From Micavibrio_C sp965231165 (lineage in GTDB: Bacteria; Pseudomonadota; Alphaproteobacteria; Micavibrionales; Micavibrionaceae): 64,000 nt of DNA. The notes below the pieces were generated by a model. That model saw only the letters and a list, made by a program, of their open reading frames with translations. It searched no databases and was not told the DNA's origin. The DNA is taken from positions 1,240,001-1,304,000 of the forward strand of contig OZ246421.1 of the NCBI GenBank assembly GCA_965231165.1, in the 5' to 3' direction. Every line of letters begins with the position of its first letter. Position 1 is the stretch's first letter. The translations under genes and the position numbers were made by a program. Shown here in pieces: positions 34,453-42,138 of the stretch.

Positions 34453-34527
34453 GAAAATAATACTGAACACAGGGACACCCCTCTTAACGACTACCGAAAC
34501 AACCCCAACCTCAGCGAGGAAAATATC

Positions 34528-35241
34528 ATGCGGGTTCTGCTTGTTGAAGACGACACCTCCACCGCCAAGAGCATCGAACTGATGCTCAAATCCGAAGGCT
34601 ATATTGTCGATATCACCGATCTTGGTGAAGACGGCCTAGAGATCGGCAAAATCTACGATTACGACATTATTATCCTCGACCTGATGCTGCCGGACATGGA
34701 CGGTTATGAAGTCCTGAAACGCCTGCGCGCCTCCAAGGTTGAAACGCCGATCCTGATCCTCTCCGGCCTGTCCGAGATGGACAACAAGATCAAGGGTCTG
34801 GGCTTCGGCGCCGATGACTATCTGACCAAGCCGTTCGACAAGCGCGAACTGATCGCCCGTATTCAGGCCATCGTCCGCCGCTCGCAAGGCCATGCGCAAA
34901 GCGTGATCGCGACCGGTAAAGTCAAAGTCAATCTCGACACCCGCACCGTGGAAGTGGGCAGCAAGCCGCTGCACCTCACCGGCAAGGAATACGGCATTCT
35001 CGAATTGCTGTCCCTGCGCAAGGGCACGACGCTGACCAAGGAAATGTTCCTGAACCATCTTTACGGCGGCATGGACGAACCAGAAGTCAAAATCATCGAC
35101 GTGTTTATCTGCAAGCTGCGCAAAAAGCTGCAAAACGCCGCCGACGGCGACAACTACATCGAAACCGTCTGGGGCCGTGGTTACGTGCTACGCGATCCGG
35201 AAGAGGAAAAGCGCAAGACCGCGAAAGCGGCGAACGCTTAA
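34528..35241 (+). CDS. ctrA: Cell cycle response regulator CtrA
   Basis: 237 aa OmpR-type regulator. Receiver: acidic pair E7-D8-D9, phosphoacceptor Asp51 (IILDLMLPDMDGYE), switch Thr/Lys region DDYLTKPFDKREL. The C-terminal winged helix ends with the CtrA-typical stretch HLTGKEYGILELLSLRKG, FLNHLYGGMDEPEVKIIDVFICKLRKKL and YIETVWGRGYVL. GAGGAA precedes the ATG. CtrA controls cell cycle and flagellar genes across alphaproteobacteria, and its presence in the same window as the flagellar cluster is consistent. The C-terminal tail is basic (EEEKRKTAKAANA). A strong terminator follows. Confidence 0.97.
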   Translation: MRVLLVEDDTSTAKSIELMLKSEGYIVDITDLGEDGLEIGKIYDYDIIILDLMLPDMDGYEVLKRLRASKVETPILILSGLSEMDNKIKGLGFGADDYLTKPFDKRELIARIQAIVRRSQGHAQSVIATGKVKVNLDTRTVEVGSKPLHLTGKEYGILELLSLRKGTTLTKEMFLNHLYGGMDEPEVKIIDVFICKLRKKLQNAADGDNYIETVWGRGYVLRDPEEEKRKTAKAANA

Positions 35242-35260
35242 GCTTCAGTACAATAAATTC

Positions 35261-35293
35261 AAAACACCCGCTGGCATTCCGGCGGGTGTTTTT
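35261..35293 (+). terminator. Intrinsic terminator after ctrA
   Basis: AAAACACCCGC with GCGGGTGTTTT, 11-bp perfect stem, 10-nt loop, T-run. It lies 20 bp after the ctrA stop and directly before the next gene's ribosome-binding site. Confidence 0.92.
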
Positions 35294-35308
35294 ATAGGGG
35301 GACAGATC

Positions 35309-36307
35309 ATGAAGTATGACCTGAAGAAGGAATTAAAATCGACAGTCGAGAGCCTAACCATCAGTCTCTCCACCATCCTGATCATAGCCTTTGTATTTTC
35401 GCTACTGGCGCGCTTGGGGTGGCTATTCGATCTAGGGAGCCATTTTGTTATCCAGTACATTATTGGTGCTACCCTTCTGACCCCCGCCCTCTTTTATTGC
35501 AAAAAACCACGCTGGGCGCTTATCGTTCTAGTTATAGGGATTGCGAGCATCGCAGAATTTTATCAATATCATCGTTATCGTTATCATTATCAGCAGTCCG
35601 CTCCGATAGCAGAGACAGGCAAGACAATCACCGTTGTACAATACAACCGGCTTGCCGCTCATTTTAAGCATACGAGTGTTATTGAATGGCTACGTGCTCA
35701 GCCATTTGACATTGTTATATTGCAAGAAGCCAACAAGTCATTATCCGCAGATGTATCCCGCTTAAAGGACATATACCCCTACCAAATTCATGAGCCGCGC
35801 AGCCACGCATTTGGTATGATCATCCTCAGCAAACATAAACTTCAAGAGGCTCAAAAAGTAAAAACAGGCGGAACTTTTTATTTAAAAATAAAATTAGAAA
35901 AATATGACGGGCTTCCCATCACCCTATACGCACTTCATGCCATGGTGCCCATTGGAATCACGCGCAATATTGAATTGCGTGTGACATCGGAACATATCGC
36001 CAAAGATTCCTCAGAACGGATTATCTTTATGGGTGACTGGAATATCACGCCTTTTTCACCACATTTCAAAGACGTATTGAAAACAACAAAACTGACACAT
36101 CAGGACACCAGCACCTATCCTGCTGTAACGTGGCCTACCGTCTTCATGTTACCTATTTTTCAGATACCGATTGATCAAATTTTATTCAGCCCCAACCTTC
36201 AACTGATCGAAAAAAACACCGGCCCTGCGATGGGCTCTGATCATTATCCGCTGATAGCAACATTCGGGCTAACACCGGTCATACACGGGCAGGGCGAAGG
36301 TATTTAG
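35309..36307 (+). CDS. Membrane-anchored endonuclease/exonuclease/phosphatase-family protein
   Basis: 332 aa from the ATG with GGGGGA upstream. N-terminal membrane region with two or three helices (IIAFVFSLLARL, FVIQYIIGATLLTPALFY, WALIVLVIGIASIAEF), then a periplasmic-side EEP domain: YNRLAAHF, IVILQEANKS (Glu ligand), GMIILS, HAMVP (His), FMGDWNITPF (Asp/Asn pair) and GSDHYPLIATF (catalytic Asp-His). The residues needed for metal-dependent phosphodiesterase chemistry are present. An odd tract YQYHRYRYHYQQ lies at the membrane boundary, encoded by near-repeats of TATCAT/CGTTAT. The gene is clearly AT-richer than its neighbours, suggesting acquisition. Substrate unknown. Confidence 0.8.
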   Translation: MKYDLKKELKSTVESLTISLSTILIIAFVFSLLARLGWLFDLGSHFVIQYIIGATLLTPALFYCKKPRWALIVLVIGIASIAEFYQYHRYRYHYQQSAPIAETGKTITVVQYNRLAAHFKHTSVIEWLRAQPFDIVILQEANKSLSADVSRLKDIYPYQIHEPRSHAFGMIILSKHKLQEAQKVKTGGTFYLKIKLEKYDGLPITLYALHAMVPIGITRNIELRVTSEHIAKDSSERIIFMGDWNITPFSPHFKDVLKTTKLTHQDTSTYPAVTWPTVFMLPIFQIPIDQILFSPNLQLIEKNTGPAMGSDHYPLIATFGLTPVIHGQGEGI

Positions 36308-36362
36308 GAAAATCCCCCTAAAATCGGCGGGCAATAGGCACGGGATAAATGTGCCGGGTGGC

Positions 36363-36392
36363 TTTTCCCCTGCAATCCAAAGCTGCTATAAC
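36363..36392 (+). promoter_or_regulatory. Candidate promoter of pgsA with -10 adjacent to the ATG
   Basis: TTTTCC (36363-36368), 18-nt spacer, TATAAC (36387-36392), six bases, then ATG at 36399. The gene has no Shine-Dalgarno. Predicts leaderless transcription; the -35 is weak. Confidence 0.4.
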
Positions 36393-36398
36393 CCTCTT

Positions 36399-36953
36399 AT
36401 GACAGCGATTCCGATGAATATCCCCAATATCCTGACCATAGGGCGGATGTTGATGCTGGTGCCGATGATGGCCCTGTTCTTTCTGCCGTTTGAATGGGCG
36501 GCGTGGACGGTATTGGGTCTGTATGTGATCGGAGCGGTTACCGACTGGCTTGATGGCTGGGTGGCGCGCAAATATCAGCAAACTTCGGAATTCGGGCGCT
36601 TCCTCGATCCGATCTCCGACAAGATTTTTGTCATCACCATATTGCTGATGCTGGTCGCGGTTGATCGCATTTCCGGCATTCTGGTGATGGGGGTGGCCAT
36701 CATTATCGTGCGGGAATTTATCGTTTCGGGATTGCGCGAATTTCTCGGCCCCAAAAACGTCGTCATGCCAGTGACAAAGCTGGCCAAATGGAAGACCACC
36801 ATTCAGATGATCGCCACCGGCATCCTGATTGTCGGCCCGTTTATCGGCCCGGCGAAATTGCTGGGCGATCTGGGGCTGGCAGCGGCGGCAATTATCACCG
36901 CTTATACCGGGTGGCTGTATATCAAATCGGCGATGCCGTATCTGAAAGAATAA
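36399..36953 (+). CDS. pgsA: CDP-diacylglycerol-glycerol-3-phosphate 3-phosphatidyltransferase
   Basis: 184 aa integral membrane enzyme making phosphatidylglycerolphosphate. The CDP-alcohol phosphatidyltransferase signature is complete: DWLDGWVARKYQQTSEFGRFLDPISD (DGxxAR-x8-GxxxD-xxxD). About six membrane helices; start region NIPNILTIGRMLMLVPMM is typical of PgsA. The ATG at 36399 is chosen; a second Met lies five codons in. pyrD follows 3 bp after the stop, so they are cotranscribed. Confidence 0.93.
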   Translation: MTAIPMNIPNILTIGRMLMLVPMMALFFLPFEWAAWTVLGLYVIGAVTDWLDGWVARKYQQTSEFGRFLDPISDKIFVITILLMLVAVDRISGILVMGVAIIIVREFIVSGLREFLGPKNVVMPVTKLAKWKTTIQMIATGILIVGPFIGPAKLLGDLGLAAAAIITAYTGWLYIKSAMPYLKE

Positions 36954-36956
36954 TCC

Positions 36957-38045
36957 ATGCTGTTTGAACTTGCGCGCCCGTTGCTGCACAGGATCGCCCC
37001 TGAAACCGCGCACAGCTTCACTTTAAAAGGCCTTAAAGCCCTGCCCGCCTGCAAAGCGGAACGTGATGATCCAGCATTGTCCGTCAAGTTATGGGGCCGT
37101 GCTTTCCCCAACCCCGTCGGTCTTGCCGCCGGATTTGATAAAAACGCCGAAGTGATCGCGCCGATGCTCGGGCTTGGTTTCGGGTTTGTCGAGGCGGGCA
37201 CCGTGACACCGAAAGCGCAGGACGGCAATCCGCGTCCGCGTGTGTTCCGCTCCGCTGCCGATCAGGCTGTCATCAACCGCATGGGCTTTCCCAATGAAGG
37301 CGTGGATCGTTTTCGTCATAACTATGAAGCTTTCCTAAGCGCACGTCCGCGCCCTGCCGGGATTGTCGGCATCAATATCGGCATGAATAAAGACCAGACC
37401 GATCCGGCCAAGGATTACTGCGCGCTGGTGCGGCAACTGGGACCGCTGGCCGATTACCTGACCATCAATATTTCATCGCCCAACACGCCGGGCCTGCGCG
37501 ACCTGCAGAAGAAAGAAAATCTGCTGGCCTTACTCACGCAAATTCTTGAAGAGCGCCAGAGATCATGCGCGCAGGACATGCCGCCGTTGCTGCTCAAGCT
37601 CGCCCCCGATCTTGATGAAACCCAGCAACAGGACATTGCCGCCGCGGTTTTACAGGCCGGAATCGATGGCTTGATCCTGACCAATACCACGCTCGACCGC
37701 CCCGACAGCCTCGCCCAACCGTTTGGCGGCGAACGCGGCGGCTTAAGCGGCATACCGGTGCGTGAGAAATCATTAGCCATCTTACGGAATTTCTATGCAC
37801 TGACAGAAGGCCGGATTCCCCTGATCGGCGTAGGCGGTATCTCTTGCGGCAACGATGCTTATGACAAAATAAGGGCGGGCGCTTCGCTGGTACAACTTTA
37901 TACCGCTCTGGTTTTCAACGGCCCCGGCATGGTAAAAGAGATCAAACAAACATTGATTCGCAGACTTAAAACAGATGGCTTCACCCATATCGGGCAGGCT
38001 GTTGGCGCGGATCACCGGCAAGATAAAAAGCGCGTGAGCGCATAA
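36957..38045 (+). CDS. pyrD: Dihydroorotate dehydrogenase (quinone), class 2
   Basis: 362 aa membrane-associated flavoenzyme of pyrimidine synthesis that passes electrons to quinone. Family motifs: NPVGLAAGFDKNAE, FVEAGTVTPKAQDGNPRPRVFR, NRMGFPNEG, NISSPNTPGLR with the catalytic Ser, KLAPDL, and GVGGISCGNDAYDKIRAGASLVQLYTAL for FMN phosphate binding. The N-terminal amphipathic segment (FELARPLLHRIAPETAH) marks class 2. Start is 3 bp after pgsA. Confidence 0.96.
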   Translation: MLFELARPLLHRIAPETAHSFTLKGLKALPACKAERDDPALSVKLWGRAFPNPVGLAAGFDKNAEVIAPMLGLGFGFVEAGTVTPKAQDGNPRPRVFRSAADQAVINRMGFPNEGVDRFRHNYEAFLSARPRPAGIVGINIGMNKDQTDPAKDYCALVRQLGPLADYLTINISSPNTPGLRDLQKKENLLALLTQILEERQRSCAQDMPPLLLKLAPDLDETQQQDIAAAVLQAGIDGLILTNTTLDRPDSLAQPFGGERGGLSGIPVREKSLAILRNFYALTEGRIPLIGVGGISCGNDAYDKIRAGASLVQLYTALVFNGPGMVKEIKQTLIRRLKTDGFTHIGQAVGADHRQDKKRVSA

Positions 38046-38050
38046 CCCAA

Positions 38051-38090
38051 CCTCCCTCCCCCTTGAGGGGGAGGGTCAGGGTGGGGGTAT
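38051..38090. repeat. REP-like palindromic intergenic element
   Basis: CCCTCCCCC-TTGA-GGGGGAGGG (38054-38075) followed by a G-rich tail ending GTGGGGGT. This form of element, a C-rich stem with TTGA loop plus GTGGGGGT, is a familiar dispersed intergenic repeat in proteobacterial genomes. Only one copy is in this window. It also gives a stable hairpin between pyrD and the next gene. Confidence 0.7.
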
Positions 38091-38104
38091 AGATAGGATA
38101 AGAC

Positions 38105-39502
38105 ATGTTTCCTGATTTTCTGACCACGCCGCATGCTGACGCCCAGAGCAAGCCGAAAGGTTTGTTTTTGTTTGGCCGTCACGTCAAAATCGATGAATTC
38201 GGACGCCTGCGCCGACAGTTGCTGCTGGGCACCGTGGCGGCGGCCATGGCGGGTTCTGGTTTGCTGTACCTGATCGGGCAATATGCGACGCCGGATTTTC
38301 TGGTGCTGGTCGCGGCGCTGATTCTGCTGGGCGGGCTTGTCACCTATGATATTTTCAGCCGCCGTTTGTGGGAATCCGCCGTATCGGAACAAATACAAAC
38401 GCTGATCCGCAACCATGACCGCATGGTGCGCGAAGTCGCCCGCAGCCGTAGCGAAATATCGGTGCTGAAGGAAGGTTTGTTCGATACCGCCGTGGCCGTC
38501 GAGGAACACGGAAAAAACCAGATGCCGTCTTCCTCGGTCGAGGCCAAGATGATCGGCACCATCGTCGCCCGTTTATCGGCCATGGGCAAAAAATCATTAC
38601 CGGGCGACCCGTTGCCGCCGGAACAGATGCCCGCGAAAATGGATTCCGCCATACTGGAACTGCAGATCGCACCGCCGCCGTTGAAAGCACCGCCGATGAG
38701 CGCGCTGGACCAGGCGATGGACAGTAAATTCTCGCATTACAGCGATGCGATGGTCCTCGGGCTGCTGGAACAGGCGGTGCAGGACGACCGCATCGACGTC
38801 TTCGTGCAGCCCGTCGTCAGCCTGCCGCAGCGCAAGCACCGCATGTACGAAGTCTTCGGACGTATCCGGGCGATGACCGGCACCTATCTGCCCGCCGAGC
38901 ATTATATGCGTCTGGCGCAGAAGGAAAACCTGATGACGACGGTGGATAATCTGCTGTTATTGCGCTGCCTGCAAATTCTGCGAGACCGCAAGGAACTGGA
39001 CAGCGACATTCCTTACATCCTGAACGTATCCGAGGCCACGTTGAACGATACCGGATTCATGGGCGATCTGGTGACGTTCCTGTCGCAAAATCGCGGCATG
39101 TCTTCGCGGCTGATTTTCGAGTTGCCGCAGGAAGAGATAGAAGGTCTTGCCAGCAGCCTCTCCCCCGTTCTCGACGGCTTGTCGCAACTGGGTGTGCGGT
39201 TCTCGATGGATCGCGTGCGCAGCGGCAAGATTGACATCAACCTGCTCAAAAGCCGCCATATACGCTTCATCAAGTTCGATGCTGCGTGGTTGATCAAGGA
39301 AGCGCAATCAAGCGGCGGCGGCGGACGCATCAACCGCCTGAAAACGCAACTGGATGCCGCCGGGATTGATCTGATCGTCGAGAAGATTGAAACGGAGAAA
39401 GCCTTGCGCGAGTTACTCGATTTCCGCATCGATTTCGGACAAGGCTGGTATTTCGGCAAGCCCGATCTGTACGGCACACACAATAACCGCAAAGTCGCCT
39501 GA
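38105..39502 (+). CDS. Membrane-anchored degenerate EAL-domain protein (TipF-like)
   Basis: 465 aa. Two membrane helices (about 35-55 and 60-80), a coiled coil (about 90-140) and a C-terminal EAL domain (about 215-455). EAL becomes EVF (YEVFGRIR), the DDFGTG loop becomes MDRVRSG (second Asp lost), while NVSEATL, IFELPQEE, FIKFD, IVEKIE and QGWYFGKP keep other ligand positions. Such a protein should bind c-di-GMP but hydrolyse it poorly or not at all. The same architecture is found in Caulobacter TipF, a c-di-GMP receptor that places the flagellum. The orthology is inferred from layout, not alignment. Confidence 0.7.
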   Translation: MFPDFLTTPHADAQSKPKGLFLFGRHVKIDEFGRLRRQLLLGTVAAAMAGSGLLYLIGQYATPDFLVLVAALILLGGLVTYDIFSRRLWESAVSEQIQTLIRNHDRMVREVARSRSEISVLKEGLFDTAVAVEEHGKNQMPSSSVEAKMIGTIVARLSAMGKKSLPGDPLPPEQMPAKMDSAILELQIAPPPLKAPPMSALDQAMDSKFSHYSDAMVLGLLEQAVQDDRIDVFVQPVVSLPQRKHRMYEVFGRIRAMTGTYLPAEHYMRLAQKENLMTTVDNLLLLRCLQILRDRKELDSDIPYILNVSEATLNDTGFMGDLVTFLSQNRGMSSRLIFELPQEEIEGLASSLSPVLDGLSQLGVRFSMDRVRSGKIDINLLKSRHIRFIKFDAAWLIKEAQSSGGGGRINRLKTQLDAAGIDLIVEKIETEKALRELLDFRIDFGQGWYFGKPDLYGTHNNRKVA

Positions 39503-39525
39503 TTATTACGATAAGGACTATAGAT

Positions 39526-41316
39526 ATGTTTGGAAAAATTTTTATCACCGCCTCTATTGCCCTGATGCTGTCAGCCCCGGCGATGGCGCAGGACGTGACA
39601 GCGGTGCATGGCATGGCGCTGCACGGCGCGCCGAAATACGCCGCTGATTTCAAGAATCTCGACTACGTCAACCCCGACGCGCCCAAGGGCGGCACGATGC
39701 GCATGAGCGCGATTGGCTCCTTTGACAGCCTGAACGGTTATATCATCAAGGGGTCGCCCGCGGCGGGTCTTGGCATGATTCAAGAAACATTACTGCAGCA
39801 GACCGAAGACGAACCCTTCACCGTCTATGGCCTGTTGGCAGCCACTATGGAAGTGCCGACAGACCGCAGTTGGGTGGTTTTCAATCTGCGTCCTGAAGCC
39901 AAATGGCATGACGGCAAACAAGTCACAGCCGACGATGTAGTGTGGAGCTTCAACACCCTGACGACAGAGGGTGCGCCTTTCTTCAAGGCTTATTACCACA
40001 ATGTGAAATCCGTCGAGGCCGTATCGCCCGCCAAGGTCAAATTCACATTCGATATGGCGAACAATCTGGAACTGCCGCTGATCGTCGGGCAGATGCCGGT
40101 CTTGCCGAAACATTTCTATACCGACGGTACGCACAAATTTTCCGAAAGCACCCTGACCACACCGCTGGGCAGTGGCGCCTACAAGATCGGCAAGATTTCA
40201 CCGGGCCGCTCGATAGAATATGACCGCGTTACCGACTGGTGGGGCAAAGATCTGCCGATCAACAAGGGCAAATATAACTTCGATAAAGTCACCTACGAAT
40301 ATTTCCGCGATTCAAACGTGCTGCTGGAGGCATTCTTTGCCGACCAGTTTGATTTCCGTCAGGAAAATACTGCCAAGCTCTGGGCCACCGCCTATGATGC
40401 CCCGCCTGTAAAGGACGGACGCATCACCAAGAAAACCATCGAACATAAACTGCCGCAAGGTTTTCAGGGCTTTGTCTATAATATCCGCAAGCCACTCTTC
40501 AAGGATCGCGCCGTGCGCGAGGCCATTCCCTATGCGTTCGATTATGAATGGTCGAACAAAACAATGGCTTATGACAGCTATACGCGTACGCGCAGCTTCT
40601 TCTCCAACTCGGAAATGGAAGCCAAAGGCCTGCCCACAGGCCGCGAGCTGGAAATCCTTGAACAATTCCGCGACAAGCTGCCGCCGGAAGTTTTTACAAC
40701 GGAATATAATCCGCCCAAAACTGATGGATCAGGCAATAACCGCGTCAACCTGAAAAAGGCCGCTGATATTCTGGATGCTGCTGGATGGAAAGTCGGTGCC
40801 GATGGCATCCGCGCCAAAGACGGCATCAGGCTGGAATTTGAATTCGTCGATGATAATCCGCAGTTTGAACGCTGGATTATGCCGTTCATTAAAAATCTGG
40901 AGCGTATCGGCGTGAAGGCGAATTACCGTGCCATCGACCCGGCGCAATATCAAAACCGCATGAATAGTTATGATTTTGAAATGACCAGCGGCCTGTTCGG
41001 CCAATCGAATTCACCGGGTAACGAGCAACGCGAATTCTGGGGCTCGGCCACGGCCAACACACCGGGTTCACGCAACATCATCGGCGTCAGTGATCCGGTG
41101 GTTGACGCTCTCGTTGACATGATCGTCAGCGCCCCTTCACGCGAGGAACTGGTTGTTCGCACAAAGGCGCTCGACCGCGTACTGCAATGGGGCTTCTATG
41201 GCGTAACCAACTGGCACATGCCGGCATGGCGCATTGCCTATTGGGACCGCTATGGCGCGCCCGCGAAAAATCCGGAATTCGGCCTGCCGGTCGTTGAAAC
41301 ATGGTGGAAGAAGTAA
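39526..41316 (+). CDS. yejA: Periplasmic oligopeptide-binding protein of the Yej ABC importer
   Basis: 596 aa. Signal peptide MFGKIFITASIALMLSAPAMA. SBP_bac_5 family features: MALHGAPKYAADFKNLDYVNPDAPKGGTMR, the lobe motif FNLRPEAKWHDGKQVTADDVVWSF, LGSGAYKI, and a C-terminal WHMPAWRIAYWDRY as in YejA-type binding proteins. AAGGA precedes the ATG. Its permeases (yejB at 44.7 kb, yejE at 46.8 kb) and ATPase (yejF at 55.1 kb) are in the same orientation but separated by unrelated genes, an unusual splitting of the normally compact operon. Confidence 0.9.
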   Translation: MFGKIFITASIALMLSAPAMAQDVTAVHGMALHGAPKYAADFKNLDYVNPDAPKGGTMRMSAIGSFDSLNGYIIKGSPAAGLGMIQETLLQQTEDEPFTVYGLLAATMEVPTDRSWVVFNLRPEAKWHDGKQVTADDVVWSFNTLTTEGAPFFKAYYHNVKSVEAVSPAKVKFTFDMANNLELPLIVGQMPVLPKHFYTDGTHKFSESTLTTPLGSGAYKIGKISPGRSIEYDRVTDWWGKDLPINKGKYNFDKVTYEYFRDSNVLLEAFFADQFDFRQENTAKLWATAYDAPPVKDGRITKKTIEHKLPQGFQGFVYNIRKPLFKDRAVREAIPYAFDYEWSNKTMAYDSYTRTRSFFSNSEMEAKGLPTGRELEILEQFRDKLPPEVFTTEYNPPKTDGSGNNRVNLKKAADILDAAGWKVGADGIRAKDGIRLEFEFVDDNPQFERWIMPFIKNLERIGVKANYRAIDPAQYQNRMNSYDFEMTSGLFGQSNSPGNEQREFWGSATANTPGSRNIIGVSDPVVDALVDMIVSAPSREELVVRTKALDRVLQWGFYGVTNWHMPAWRIAYWDRYGAPAKNPEFGLPVVETWWKK

Positions 41317-41322
41317 GCTGAC

Positions 41323-42138
41323 ATGAAAACCGCCATCATCATACCCGCCCGCTATGCCTCAACGCGCTTTCCAGGCAAGCCGCTGGCGCTGATCAACGGG
41401 CGCAGCATGCTTTCGCGGGTCTATCAAAAGGGCATGAACGCCGCCGCCAACGATAAAAGCATCAGCGTGATGATCGCCACCGATGACGACCGCATCGCCG
41501 CGCATGCCAAAGATATCGGCGCGCGTTGCGTGATGACGTCGCCCGAATGCGCCACCGGTTCCGACCGCGTGTTGCAGGCGGCTGTGAATTCGGGCGAGTC
41601 TTTTGATTTCCTGATTAGCTTGCAGGGCGATGCACCGTTTACGCCGTCCTCCGTGCTGGGGGCGCTGATCAATACGATTGGCGATAACCCGCAACTTGAA
41701 GTCGTGACCCCCGTGCACCGCCTGTCATGGCTTGATCTCGATGCCTTGCGCGTAGCAAAAAAGACAACACCGTTCAGCGGCACCACCTGCATCCGCCATG
41801 CCGACGGGCGGGCGCTGTGGTTTTCGAAAAACATCATCCCCGCTATTCGCGAGGAAAAGAAAATGCGCACGTCCGGCGATCTCCATTCACCCGTCTGGCA
41901 GCATATGGGCGTCTATGGTTACCGCACCGATATACTGCAACATTTTGTGAAATTACCGCAAAGCCCGTATGAACAACTGGAGGGGCTGGAGCAACTGCGT
42001 TTTCTTGAAAACGGCATTTCAATCCAGACCGTCGAGGTCAATGCCGAGCACGGCCCGCTGCAATCCGGCATTGACTCCCCGGAAGATCTCGCACGGGCGG
42101 AAGAAATGATCCGGCAATTCGGTGACGATCTTTCATGA
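41323..42138 (+). CDS. kdsB: 3-deoxy-manno-octulosonate cytidylyltransferase
   Basis: 271 aa; activates Kdo as CMP-Kdo for lipopolysaccharide core synthesis. Motifs: IIPARYASTRFPGKPLALINGRSML at the nucleotide-binding loop, ATDDDRIAAHAK, TGSDRV, LQGDAPF, and the C-terminal MGVYGYR...LEQLRFLENG. Slightly longer than the usual 245-260 aa. The stop overlaps the next start (ATGA), so it is coupled to the O-antigen ligase-like gene. Confidence 0.93.
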   Translation: MKTAIIIPARYASTRFPGKPLALINGRSMLSRVYQKGMNAAANDKSISVMIATDDDRIAAHAKDIGARCVMTSPECATGSDRVLQAAVNSGESFDFLISLQGDAPFTPSSVLGALINTIGDNPQLEVVTPVHRLSWLDLDALRVAKKTTPFSGTTCIRHADGRALWFSKNIIPAIREEKKMRTSGDLHSPVWQHMGVYGYRTDILQHFVKLPQSPYEQLEGLEQLRFLENGISIQTVEVNAEHGPLQSGIDSPEDLARAEEMIRQFGDDLS

